Shown here piece after piece: positions 32,055-40,604 of a stretch of DNA of 64,000 nt. The translations under genes and the position numbers were made by a program. Origin of the DNA: Ostreiculturibacter nitratireducens. Its GTDB lineage: Bacteria > Pseudomonadota > Alphaproteobacteria > Rhodobacterales > Rhodobacteraceae. The notes below the pieces were generated by a model. The model saw only the letters and a program-made list of their open reading frames with translations, made no database searches and was not told where the DNA came from. Within the stretch, counting starts at the first letter, position 1. Each line of letters starts with the position of its first letter. Where the stretch lies: contig NZ_JAVQHL010000001.1 of the NCBI RefSeq assembly GCF_032670585.1, forward strand, positions 1,364,001 to 1,428,000. Direction: 5' to 3'.

Positions 32055-33179
32055 TCACATGCCGTAGGTCGAGAGATCCACCTTGCTCCAGACCTCGTCA
32101 TAGACCCTCTCGGCCATCGCGGAGGGATCGTGGTTCACCTCGGCGGAGATCGCCTCCCACTTCTCGACGAGCCCGATGAACTCGGCCACGCGGTCGGCGG
32201 CGTCGGTCATGCCGAAACGCTCGGCCGAGATCGCAGCCGCGGTTTCACGGTCGGCGATGGCGAATTCCCGCGCCGCTTCGGCGAAGGCCGGGTCCGCGTC
32301 GACTATGGCAATGCCCGCATCCTTCGCCGCCTGCGCCGCGACCGCAGGGAATTCGTAGCCCCAGCGGTTGGTGAAGTTCGCATTGGCCCGGTTCGCCGCC
32401 CGCAGGAGCGCGCCCCGCTCCTCTGCCGAAAGCTCGGCCCATGTGTTCTTCGCCGTGGCGAAGTTCGAGGTCGAGAAGTAGGTTCCGAGAGGTACGGCCG
32501 TTACCTGCTTGACCAGTTCGACGAGCCGGAAGGACAGCAGGTCCCCGATCGAGGCCATGGACCCGTCGATCGTGCCCTGCGACATCGCCTCGAAGGTCTC
32601 GCCCACCCCGATCGACACGGGCACCGCGCCGAAATGCTCCGCCCAGCGGGAGAACGGGGCCCCGCCCGACCGCAGCCGGAGGCCCTTCACATCGTCGGCC
32701 GAGGCTACCGGCTTGGTCGTCAGGAGGACGTAGGGATCCGACGATCCCGAGCCGAGATAGACGATGCCGAATTTCGACATCTCCTCCTGGCAACTGGCGC
32801 AGTTGACCGTGTATTCGGTCAGCGCCGCGCCCATCGCGTGGGGATCCGTGCCTGACAGCGACAGTTCGCCCGCGAGCGCGAAGTTCGGAAGCTCCGCCGG
32901 GAAGTAGAGTGGCAGCAGGTTCCCCACGTCGACGAGCCCGGTCTGAAGCGCGTCCTTCATCTGGCCGAGGCTCACGACCTCCGGGCCCAGCAGGATGGCG
33001 TTCATGCCGCCGTCCGACTCTTCCGGCAGATATTCGACGAGGCCGCCGTAGAGGTGGCTCGACGCCGGATGCGCGGGCGGCGCCCCCGGGGCGACGCGCA
33101 GGTCGCGCGCATCCGCCGATGCAGCCACACCCAGACCGAGTGCGGCCGCCAGTGCGAACGTGTGGTGCAGTTTCGTCAT
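32055..33179 (-). CDS. dctP: TRAP transporter substrate-binding protein (DctP)
   Basis: A 374 aa periplasmic binding protein with a clear signal peptide (MTKLHHTFALAAALGLGVA, cut near ASADA). The DctP family core is visible (LPLYFPAELPNFALAGEL; VKGLRLRSGGAPFSRWAEHF with the ligand-binding Arg; MSQGTIDGSMASIGDLLSF). ATG 33179 fits the GGGAGGA site better than the ATG at 33185. It lies in the aromatic-acid operon; one CASC pair (NCASCQEE) may form a disulfide. Confidence 0.9.
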   Translation of the reverse strand: MTKLHHTFALAAALGLGVAASADARDLRVAPGAPPAHPASSHLYGGLVEYLPEESDGGMNAILLGPEVVSLGQMKDALQTGLVDVGNLLPLYFPAELPNFALAGELSLSGTDPHAMGAALTEYTVNCASCQEEMSKFGIVYLGSGSSDPYVLLTTKPVASADDVKGLRLRSGGAPFSRWAEHFGAVPVSIGVGETFEAMSQGTIDGSMASIGDLLSFRLVELVKQVTAVPLGTYFSTSNFATAKNTWAELSAEERGALLRAANRANANFTNRWGYEFPAVAAQAAKDAGIAIVDADPAFAEAAREFAIADRETAAAISAERFGMTDAADRVAEFIGLVEKWEAISAEVNHDPSAMAERVYDEVWSKVDLSTYGM

Positions 33180-33209
33180 GATCATTCCTCCCTGATCATT
33201 CTCATGACT

Positions 33210-34085
33210 TCAGATCTTCAGAAGCCGTCTTGCGTTCTCCTTCAGGATGAGCGGCCGCACCTCCTCCCGTACGGCAATGGTTTCGAAATCCGCGAGCCAG
33301 CGATCCGGCGTGATCGCGGGCCAGTCCGAGCCGAACAGCATCTTCCTCTTCAGGATCGTGTTCGCGTACTGGACGAAGATCGGCGGGAAATATTTGGGCG
33401 ACCAGCCCGACATGTCGATGTAGACATTGGGCTTGTGCTGGGCGACGGACAGGCCCTCCTCCGTCCAGGGGAAGGAGGGATGCGCCAGCACGATCGGCAT
33501 GTCCGGGAAATCCACCGCCACATCGTCCACGTGCATCGGGTTCGAATACTTCAGCCGCATTCCCATGCCGCCGCGCATCCCGGAGCCGACGCCTGTCTGC
33601 CCGCTGTGGAAAAGGGCTATCGCCCCCTCCTCCGCGATGGCCTCGTAGAGCGGGTAGGCCATGCGGTCATTGGGCCGGAAACCCTGCATCGTCGGATGGA
33701 ACTTGAAGCCCCGGACGCCGAATTCCCGCACCAGCCGCCGCGCTTCGCGCGCGCCGGCGCGCCCCTTCGCGGGGTCGATCGAGGCGAAGGGGATCAGGAT
33801 GTCGCTGTTCTCTGCGGCGATCCGGGCGACCTCCTCGTTCGAATAGCGGCGGAAACCGGTTTCGCGCTCGGCATCGACGGGGAAGATCACCGCGCCGATC
33901 CTGCGCTCGCGGAAATAGGCCGCCGTCTGCTGGACGGTCGGCAGCATCCCCTTGGCCCCGACGGGGTTCTTGAAATACGCGGCCATCCCGGCCTGGAACT
34001 CGTCGTAGCCATCGTCGCGCGGGCCGCAGCAGGGCTCCTCCGCGTGGGTGTGGAAATCGATGGCAACAAGGTCGTCCGCGTTCAT
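33210..34085 (-). CDS. Amidohydrolase-family (COG2159-type) metal-dependent hydrolase
   Basis: A 291 aa TIM-barrel protein of the amidohydrolase_2/ACMSD group. The N-terminal metal motif is IDFHTHAEEP, a His follows in RGFKFHPTM, then LFHSGQTG, VLAHPSFPW and the late GSDWPAITPD with the metal-binding Asp. Its 4-base overlap with the MarR gene and position before dctP place it in the hydroxycinnamate operon. COG2159 enzymes include decarboxylases and hydrolases of aromatic-ring metabolites; the exact reaction is not known. Confidence 0.82.
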   Translation of the reverse strand: MNADDLVAIDFHTHAEEPCCGPRDDGYDEFQAGMAAYFKNPVGAKGMLPTVQQTAAYFRERRIGAVIFPVDAERETGFRRYSNEEVARIAAENSDILIPFASIDPAKGRAGAREARRLVREFGVRGFKFHPTMQGFRPNDRMAYPLYEAIAEEGAIALFHSGQTGVGSGMRGGMGMRLKYSNPMHVDDVAVDFPDMPIVLAHPSFPWTEEGLSVAQHKPNVYIDMSGWSPKYFPPIFVQYANTILKRKMLFGSDWPAITPDRWLADFETIAVREEVRPLILKENARRLLKI

Positions 34086-34570
34086 GGCCTGGAGTCCTTC
34101 GGGTCCTGCGGAAGGTCGAGATACTTGCGGAGCAGGCGCTTCAGCGTCTCGGCCTCGCGCGCCGTCAGACCGGGAACGGGGCGCGCCTCGTGCGCGAGGA
34201 ACGGCTCGCGCAGCCTGTCGACCCGCTCCGCCCCCTTCTCCGTCAGCCAGAGCTCGACCGATCGCTTGTCGTCATCGGGGACCGACCGGGTGATGAGGCC
34301 GTCGTCTTCCATGGCGCGCGCCATCTTCGTCATGTGCGCGCGTTTTATCATCAGTTGCCGGGCCAGAACGCCCTGCCGCACGCCCGGGTTCCGTCCGACC
34401 AGCATCAGGACGGAGACTTCGCCCGGGCGGATGCCGAGATCGTCGAAGCGGTCGAAGAAATCACGGAAAGAGGCGAGTTGCGAAAGCCTCAGGAGAAAGC
34501 CGAGAGAGTCGGACAGCGGCCCGAGATCGACATCATCCGGGCTTCGCCCCTTCGCCGGATCTTCAGACAT
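34082..34570 (-). CDS. MarR-family transcriptional regulator
   Basis: A 162 aa winged-helix regulator with the MarR core (VLMLVGRNPGVRQGVLARQLMIKRAHMTKMARAMEDDGLITR, wing DDKRSVELWLTEKG). By position it resembles CouR/FerR, MarR repressors of hydroxycinnamate genes that respond to the CoA thioester. ATG 34570 lies inside the last codons of the crotonase gene (8-base overlap); a GTG one codon upstream is the alternative. A candidate operator is in the divergent gap at 35395-35408. Confidence 0.88.
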   Translation of the reverse strand: MSEDPAKGRSPDDVDLGPLSDSLGFLLRLSQLASFRDFFDRFDDLGIRPGEVSVLMLVGRNPGVRQGVLARQLMIKRAHMTKMARAMEDDGLITRSVPDDDKRSVELWLTEKGAERVDRLREPFLAHEARPVPGLTAREAETLKRLLRKYLDLPQDPKDSRP

Positions 34571-35357
34571 CACGGGGCGCCATCACTTTCTTCGCACGTT
34601 TCTCGAGGAACGCGCGAAGCCTTTCCTCTGCCTCGGGCGTCACGGAAGTCAGCGCGGACATGATGGATTCCATGAACAGCCCGTCCTCGGAGGACATGTC
34701 CTGAATCCGTGGCAAAGCGTTCAGTATCGCGTAGTTCGACATCTGCGCGTTCCCCGCCGTCGCCTCGGCCAGTTCGATGGCCTTCTCCAGCGACTGCCCC
34801 TCGGGCGTGACGTAGTTGATGCCGCCCCATGCCTCCATCTTCTCGGCCGTGACCGTCCTGCCGGTGAGCATCATGTCGCCCATGCGCGCGGCGCCGATCA
34901 GGCGTGCGATGCGCACCGAACCGCCACCGCCCACGAATATCCCGCGCTGGCCCTCGGGCATCCCGAAGAAGGCCGAGGCATCCGCGACACGGATATGGGT
35001 GGAAGCCGCCAGTTCGAACCCGCCCCCGACCACGGCGCCCTGGAGCGCGGAGACAAAGGGGATCGTCCCGCGTTCGATCATGTCGAAGACGCGGTGCCAG
35101 CGGCGCGAACCGGCGATGGCATCGATGAGAGGCTTCTCGACATGCTCGCCAAGATCGAGCCCCGCGCAGAAATGCGGCCCCGTCCCCATTATGACGCCGG
35201 CGCGCGCTTCGGCTGAGGCGCGCTCCACCGCACGGGCCAACGCCTCGACCACCCGGTCACTGATCGCGTTCCGCTTCTCGGGCCGATTGAGCCCGATGAC
35301 CGCAACCGCGCCGCGGAGTTCATAGGTGACGAGATTTTCCCCGGCCGTTCGATCCAT
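34563..35357 (-). CDS. Enoyl-CoA hydratase/isomerase (crotonase) family protein (copy 2)
   Basis: A 264 aa crotonase with oxyanion-hole motifs HFCAGLDLGEH and LQGAVVGGGFELAAST and the active-site segment MPEGQRGIFVGGGGSVRI. It is divergent from the ligase at 35462 and opens the operon with MarR, amidohydrolase and the TRAP genes. Similar to copy 1 across the whole length. Likely acts on the CoA ester made by the neighbouring ligase; hydratase versus aldolase activity is open. Confidence 0.87.
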   Translation of the reverse strand: MDRTAGENLVTYELRGAVAVIGLNRPEKRNAISDRVVEALARAVERASAEARAGVIMGTGPHFCAGLDLGEHVEKPLIDAIAGSRRWHRVFDMIERGTIPFVSALQGAVVGGGFELAASTHIRVADASAFFGMPEGQRGIFVGGGGSVRIARLIGAARMGDMMLTGRTVTAEKMEAWGGINYVTPEGQSLEKAIELAEATAGNAQMSNYAILNALPRIQDMSSEDGLFMESIMSALTSVTPEAEERLRAFLEKRAKKVMAPRDV

Positions 35358-35394
35358 GCGCCTTCCTCCGGCGGCCCGCAGCGAAACGGATAAT

Positions 35395-35408
35395 GTTTAC
35401 TAGTAGAC
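35395..35408. promoter_or_regulatory. Candidate MarR operator
   Basis: GTTTACTAGTAGAC is a 14-base near-perfect palindrome (one mismatched pair, GTYTACTAGTARAC) in the 104-base divergent gap between the crotonase operon and the ligase. It is the only strong palindrome there, and the region is the most AT-rich in the neighbourhood. MarR proteins bind such sites; its assignment to the adjacent regulator is inference. Confidence 0.55.
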
Positions 35409-35461
35409 AAACTTTCCGATTCGAGTCAACGTGAGCACAGTTCGGAAATGGCTGGGGAGAC

Positions 35462-37309
35462 ATGACCGATCCTTCCGCGAAAGTGGCCCTCTGGACCCCC
35501 TCGGTCCGCAGCGAAACGCGGCCCGACGGCTCCATCCTCGTCTGGCAGGAGGAACCGCTCGGCGCCTACCCGCGCTGCATCACGGCGCGGTTCATGGAAT
35601 GGGCCGAAAGGGTTCCCGAAAGGGTCTGGATGGCCGAACGCGGGCCGGATGACGCCTGGCGGGCCACGACCTACGGGGAAGGAGCCCGAACGATCCGCGC
35701 GATCGGTTCGGCGCTCCTCGCGCAGGGCCTGACCGCCGAACGGCCGCTTCTCATCCTCTCGGGCAACAGCGTCGCTCACGCGCTGATGGCGCTCGGCGCG
35801 CAGCATGTGGGCGTGCCATCCGCCGCACTCGCCCCCGCCTACTCGCTCGCCTCAGGGGACTATGGCAAGCTGAAGGACATCGCGGCGCAGCTGACCCCCG
35901 GCATAATTTTCGCCGATGACGCCGCGAAATTCGCCCCGGCCATCCAGGCGGTCTTCGGGGCGGACATCCCCGTGGCCTCGGTCGAGGGAGTCCTCGGCGA
36001 CCGCGAAACGCTGTCTTTCACGCAACTCGCGGCGACGGAGCCCTCTGACCGGATGGAGGCGGCCCACGCGGCGGTTGGCCCCGACACGGTCGCCAAGTTC
36101 CTGTTCACCTCCGGCACGACCGGATCCCCCAAGGCCGTGATCCAGACGCAAGGGATGCTGTGTTCCAACCAGGAGATGGTCGCCTCCTGCTACGCCTTCA
36201 TGCGCGAAACACCGCCCGTCGTCGTGGACTGGGCCCCGTGGAACCACACGGCGAGCGGGAACAAGGTGTTCAACATGGTCGTCTACAACGGGGGCACCTA
36301 TTACATCGACGACGGCCGCCCCACCCCCGACGGGATCGGACGCACTATCGCGAACCTTCGGGAAATCTCTCCCACCTGGTATTTCAACGTCCCCTTGGGC
36401 TTCCAGATGCTGCTCGACGCGATGGAGACGGAAGCAGAGTTGCGCAAGACGTTCTTCGCCCGCGTCTCGATGCTGATGTATGCCGGCGCCGGGATGAGCC
36501 AGCCCGTCTGGGACCGCATCACCCGCGTCGCCGAAGAGATGGTGCCGGGCGGCGTCCTCCTCTGCACCGGGTTCGGCTCGACCGAGACCGGCCCCTTCGC
36601 GCTCATGTGCACCGAACGGCAGGAACACGCAGGCAATCTCGGCATTCCGGCGCATGGCGTCCTGTTCAAGCTCGTGCCGCAGGGCGACAAGCTTGAGGGG
36701 CGGGTGAAAAGCCCTTCCGTCACGCCCGGCTACTGGCGGAACCCGAAGCTCACCGCCGAGGCCTTCGACGAGGAGGGTTTCTACCGGTTCGGCGACGCCT
36801 TCCGTTTCGCCGTGCCGGGGGACGCGGCGGCGGGTTTCGTCTTCGACGGGCGGCTCGCGGAGAATTTCAAGCTCGCCTCGGGGACCTGGGTTGCCGTGGG
36901 GCCGCTTCGCGCGACCCTGACGAATGACCTCAAGGGCCTTGCGAGCGACGCGGTGATCGCGGGCGAAGGACGCTACGAGCTTGGCGCGCTGGTCGTGCCG
37001 GACTGGGCGAAGCTCCGCTCGATCGCCGGCGATCCGAAGCTTGAAGGCGAAAGCCTGCTGCACCACCCCAAGGTGCGCCGGGCGGCGGCGGAAATGCTCG
37101 CCGCTCATGCCGCCAGGGCGACGGGATCGGCCTCGCGCGTCACGCGGATCATGTTCATGGAAGTGCCCCTTTCCTTCGACAAGGGAGAGGTCACGGACAA
37201 GGGCTCGATCAACCAGCGCGCCGTGTTGCGCCACCGCGCAGACCTTGTCGAGAGCCTCTGGTCGGACGATCCGCGCGTGATCGCGCTCGCCTCCGAGGGG
37301 AAAGCCTGA
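35462..37309 (+). CDS. Feruloyl-CoA synthase-type acyl-CoA synthetase (copy 2)
   Basis: A 615 aa AMP-forming ligase. The A3 motif is FLFTSGTTGSPKAV, then CTGFGSTETGPFA, the GFYRFGDAFRF segment and a C-terminal lysine in EVTDKGSINQRAVL. It is paralogous to the ligase at 25174 (shared VDWAPWNHT/VDWLPWNHV, GGTYYIDDGRP/GGALYIDDGKP). The gene is divergent from the crotonase-MarR-TRAP operon, which imports and processes its probable hydroxycinnamate substrate. Confidence 0.85.
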   Translation: MTDPSAKVALWTPSVRSETRPDGSILVWQEEPLGAYPRCITARFMEWAERVPERVWMAERGPDDAWRATTYGEGARTIRAIGSALLAQGLTAERPLLILSGNSVAHALMALGAQHVGVPSAALAPAYSLASGDYGKLKDIAAQLTPGIIFADDAAKFAPAIQAVFGADIPVASVEGVLGDRETLSFTQLAATEPSDRMEAAHAAVGPDTVAKFLFTSGTTGSPKAVIQTQGMLCSNQEMVASCYAFMRETPPVVVDWAPWNHTASGNKVFNMVVYNGGTYYIDDGRPTPDGIGRTIANLREISPTWYFNVPLGFQMLLDAMETEAELRKTFFARVSMLMYAGAGMSQPVWDRITRVAEEMVPGGVLLCTGFGSTETGPFALMCTERQEHAGNLGIPAHGVLFKLVPQGDKLEGRVKSPSVTPGYWRNPKLTAEAFDEEGFYRFGDAFRFAVPGDAAAGFVFDGRLAENFKLASGTWVAVGPLRATLTNDLKGLASDAVIAGEGRYELGALVVPDWAKLRSIAGDPKLEGESLLHHPKVRRAAAEMLAAHAARATGSASRVTRIMFMEVPLSFDKGEVTDKGSINQRAVLRHRADLVESLWSDDPRVIALASEGKA

Positions 37310-37504
37310 GGCGACGCAGTCGCGGCCCCCTGAGATCGCGGGACCGCGCCCGACGCGGCCTATCCGCGATGCTCGGACGGTTGGACTGCATCGCATGACG
37401 CTGCGCCAAGCCAATATTCCACACACAGCGCACTAGCTTTGACGGCGCTTTGGGTGCCAAAAAGGATCACGAGCAGAGACCAGAAAGGGGGAGAGACCTT
37501 CCTG

Positions 37505-39928
37505 ATGCCATCGCTTCGTCTGACGCCTCTTCGGCTACATCGAAGATTTCCCGTGGGAATCCTCGCCATCCTGTCGGTCATCGCCGTCGCCTTCTGGCTT
37601 GCGTTATCGGCAGCCCCGGCGGCCGCTCAGGACACCCCTCAGGAAGAACCCTTCGTCACATGGGACCGGACCGCCGAGGAAGCGGAGAGGCTTCTCGAGC
37701 AGGATGGTGTAAGCCCCGAAGTCCTTCAGCGGCTCAGGGACACACTCGCCGAGCAGCGCGACGAAGCGTTCGAAATGGCCAACGAGGGCTCGGTTCGCGC
37801 GAAGACCCTGCAGGCGCAGATGGACTCGCTCGGAACCCCGCCGCTCGAAGGCGAGCCGGAAGCCGAAGACGTCGCGGCCCGGCGCGCCGAACTGTCCAAA
37901 GCCATCGCCGAAGCCAACGCCCCGGTCCTCGATGCGCGCGAGGCACTGGAGCGCTCCGAGATCCTGATCTCCGAACTCGACAGGAAGATCCGCGCCGCCG
38001 GAACGAAGCGGCTTCTGGAGCGCTCCCCTACCCCGCTTCTGCCCGTGGCATGGGCGGAGCTTCCAGGGGACCTGACCCGGTTCGGTGATCGCTTCCTCGA
38101 GGACGTCGCGATCTTGCAGTCCTCCGAAGCGAAGATGGCCGCGCTTCGCGCCGGCCTTCCGTCCGCGATGATCTTCGCCGCCATCGGCATTCTTCTTGTC
38201 CTCGTCGTCGAGCCGCTGGTGACGTCGCGCCTCGTCCGGGCCAGAGAGCATACCTTGGGGAAGCATCGGCGGCGGGCGCTTGCGGTCACCTCGCTGTTCC
38301 TTCGCCTGCTGATACCCTTGGCCGGGCTTGCGCTTACAGTATTCGCCCCGGCGATGATCACGCCGGACCTGCCGCGCATGAGAAGCGTCGCCTCGATGCT
38401 GACGGGGGTGATCCTCTTCCTGATGGGCGCGCATATCCTGGGCGGGCTGCTCTTTTCCCCCGCGCGGCCGAAGCAAAGGATACTCCGGCTCGACGACGGT
38501 CTCGCGAGACGGGGTTACTGGCTCAGCCATCTGCTCGGCATCCACCTCGCGATCAAGACCGTGCTGGATGCGATGGAGGCGGATTACACCTTCGCGCCCG
38601 GGTCGCAATCCGTATTGGCCTTCCTCGTCATCCTGACGGGCATCTACCCGCTCTACCGGCTTGGTGCCTTCCTGATGGCGACCGTGAAGGACGACGAGGC
38701 CAGCGACAGGATCACCGTCGACGTGACGATCCTGTTCGGACGGTTCCTCAAGCTCGCGGCCGTTCTTGCGGGCATCTTCGCAAGCCTCGGCTTCGTCAAC
38801 CTCGCACGGGAAGCCCTGGAGCCGGCGATTCTCACGGCCGCGCTCGCCGCGGCGGGCATCTACCTGCGGACCCTGATCGTCACCGCGATCGAAGACATGC
38901 TCGGCATACCCACGGCGGACGAGGAAGAGGGCGCCATCCTTCTCCCGATGCTCGTCTCGTCGCTCATCTTCCTCGGGGCGCTGCCGCTTCTGGCGATGAC
39001 CTGGGGGGCGCGCACCAGCGATATCTCGGAAGTCTGGCGCCTGCTGACGGCGGGAGTCGAGGTCGGCGACACTCGCATCTCGATCACCACCGTCATCACG
39101 CTTATCGCCGTCTTCCTCGTCGGGCTTGTGGTGACGAGGTGGATCCAGCGGCTTCTGCGCCAGACATTCCTTCCCCGGACCAAGCTGGATCGCGGCGCGC
39201 AATCGTCGATCGTCACCGGCGTCGGATATGTCGGCATAACGCTTGCCGCTCTCATCGCCGTCTCTTCGGCGGGTCTCAACCTTTCGAGCCTCGCCGTCGT
39301 CGCCGGAGCGCTCTCGGTCGGCATCGGCTTCGGGATGCAGAACATCGTCTCGAACTTCGTTTCGGGGATCATCCTGCTGATCGAGCGCCCGGTTCAGGAG
39401 GGCGACTGGATCGAGGTATCCGGCTATTCGGGCTACGTCCGCAAGATCGCCGTCCGCTCCACGCGGATCGAGACCTTTGACCGCTTCGACGTGATCATCC
39501 CGAACGCCGACCTCATCGCCGGGACCGTCAAGAACATGACCCTTATGAACCGGGACGGCCGCCTGGTGCTGCCAGTGGGCGTCGCCTACGGCAGCGACCT
39601 TCAGAAGGTGAAGAGCATCCTCCTCGAAGTGACGGAAGGCCGAGCGGACATCATGAAGGATCCGGCGCCGACGGTTCTGTTCACGGGGCTCGGCGAAAGC
39701 TCACTCGACTTCGAGCTCCGGTGCTACCTGCCGGACGTCGGAACCACGCTGACGACCCGGTCGGAACTGCTGTTCGACATCTACACGAAACTGACCGAGG
39801 CGGGGATCGAGATACCCTTCCCGCAGCGGGATGTCTCGCTCAAGGGAATCGAGAAGCTGACCGAGGCGATTCGGATGTTGTCTCAGAAGAACACCGGGCA
39901 CGAAGAGGACAAGCCTTCGCCGACCTGA
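37505..39928 (+). CDS. MscS-family mechanosensitive channel with large periplasmic N-terminus
   Basis: An 807 aa protein with a signal peptide (hydrophobic to about residue 40, AAPAAAQD), a charged helical periplasmic domain of the DUF3772 kind (about 50-190), roughly ten membrane helices and a C-terminal MscS module. The pore and upper-beta region read SVGIGFGMQNIVSNFVSGIILLIERPVQ, then EGDWIEV. It is an osmotic release valve in the inner membrane by family knowledge. ATG 37505 is preferred over the frame opening at 37439, as it starts directly before the signal peptide. Confidence 0.88.
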   Translation: MPSLRLTPLRLHRRFPVGILAILSVIAVAFWLALSAAPAAAQDTPQEEPFVTWDRTAEEAERLLEQDGVSPEVLQRLRDTLAEQRDEAFEMANEGSVRAKTLQAQMDSLGTPPLEGEPEAEDVAARRAELSKAIAEANAPVLDAREALERSEILISELDRKIRAAGTKRLLERSPTPLLPVAWAELPGDLTRFGDRFLEDVAILQSSEAKMAALRAGLPSAMIFAAIGILLVLVVEPLVTSRLVRAREHTLGKHRRRALAVTSLFLRLLIPLAGLALTVFAPAMITPDLPRMRSVASMLTGVILFLMGAHILGGLLFSPARPKQRILRLDDGLARRGYWLSHLLGIHLAIKTVLDAMEADYTFAPGSQSVLAFLVILTGIYPLYRLGAFLMATVKDDEASDRITVDVTILFGRFLKLAAVLAGIFASLGFVNLAREALEPAILTAALAAAGIYLRTLIVTAIEDMLGIPTADEEEGAILLPMLVSSLIFLGALPLLAMTWGARTSDISEVWRLLTAGVEVGDTRISITTVITLIAVFLVGLVVTRWIQRLLRQTFLPRTKLDRGAQSSIVTGVGYVGITLAALIAVSSAGLNLSSLAVVAGALSVGIGFGMQNIVSNFVSGIILLIERPVQEGDWIEVSGYSGYVRKIAVRSTRIETFDRFDVIIPNADLIAGTVKNMTLMNRDGRLVLPVGVAYGSDLQKVKSILLEVTEGRADIMKDPAPTVLFTGLGESSLDFELRCYLPDVGTTLTTRSELLFDIYTKLTEAGIEIPFPQRDVSLKGIEKLTEAIRMLSQKNTGHEEDKPSPT

Positions 39929-40109
39929 CGTCTTCCCCCGAGGATTTCCTCCCCGCGCCATCTGGCGGAAGGCATCGCGACGGCGGCCGTCCGGCCCGTT
40001 CAACGTCGCTTGCGCAACCGATATCGGGCCACGTCTGCTTGGCCCGTGCGTCTCGTCGCCGGAACCGTATCGGGCTGGCCTTTTCCCATGCGAGGCGGCG
40101 TGAACGAAT

Positions 40110-40217
40110 TGTTTCGGTGAAAAATCGCCGAAACAGGGTGATTTGCCAATCACTTCAGGTTAAGGAGGGGTATCGTTGTTGTAGCGATCAAAAGGGCCCG
40201 TGTGTGTTTGTGGGCCC
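40110..40217. repeat. Three consecutive inverted repeats in the 5' leader of a small ORF
   Basis: TGTTTCGG (40110-40117) pairs with CCGAAACA (40128-40135) and nearly extends inward to an A4 loop. GTGATT-TGCC-AATCAC is at 40138-40153. GGGCCC at 40194-40199 pairs with GGGCCC at 40212-40217. A strong AAGGAGG (40162-40168) lies between the second and third. None has a T-tract. They occupy most of the otherwise geneless 312-base gap 39929-40240. They could be operators, a structured leader or weak terminators for the mscS gene. Confidence 0.5.
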
Positions 40218-40240
40218 GCGTAACAAGTGGATTGTGTGTT

Positions 40241-40510
40241 ATGAACTCGTCCAAGCGTCATGCGCCGGACACTCGCGACAAAGCTGCCAGGCTGCGGGTA
40301 TCCGACAAATCATCACCCGGTACCGGGCCGTTCGCGCCCCTGGTTTCCCAGTCCGAGCTGGACTGGATGAGCAATGCGCCAGCCAAAGGCCGACCCCGAA
40401 GCGTTCCACAACGCCTGCTGAGACGGGATTACGGTCCGTTCTCCCTTCCCGCACTGGAGTTTTGCGGGTTGATCGGCCTCCTGCTTTACCTGACGGTTGG
40501 AGGCGCTTGA
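40241..40510 (+). CDS. Small protein with C-terminal membrane anchor, unknown
   Basis: An 89 aa frame: a polar, basic N-terminal part (SSKRHAPDTRDKAARLRV…; PRSVPQRLLRRDYG) and a single hydrophobic C-terminal segment (about residues 68-87, LPALEFCGLIGLLLYLTV). It looks like a tail-anchored membrane protein. ATG 40241 or an in-frame GTG at 40202 could be the start; the only good ribosome-binding site (40162-40168) is too far upstream for either. No family recognised, so the call is tentative. The next 94 bases contain nothing notable. Confidence 0.35.
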   Translation: MNSSKRHAPDTRDKAARLRVSDKSSPGTGPFAPLVSQSELDWMSNAPAKGRPRSVPQRLLRRDYGPFSLPALEFCGLIGLLLYLTVGGA

Positions 40511-40604
40511 AAGGCTGTGGCCTGACTGGTCCGCACCGCGTATCCGGGGCTGAAGGCCCGAACTTGTTCCGCCGCGCCCGTCCCGGGGCCCGGTGCCACC
40601 GGCA

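Noticed and set aside
40202..40240. GTG start for the small tail-anchored ORF
   Set aside because: It would place the third hairpin inside the coding region and has no ribosome-binding site at normal distance; ATG 40241 is kept, with low confidence.
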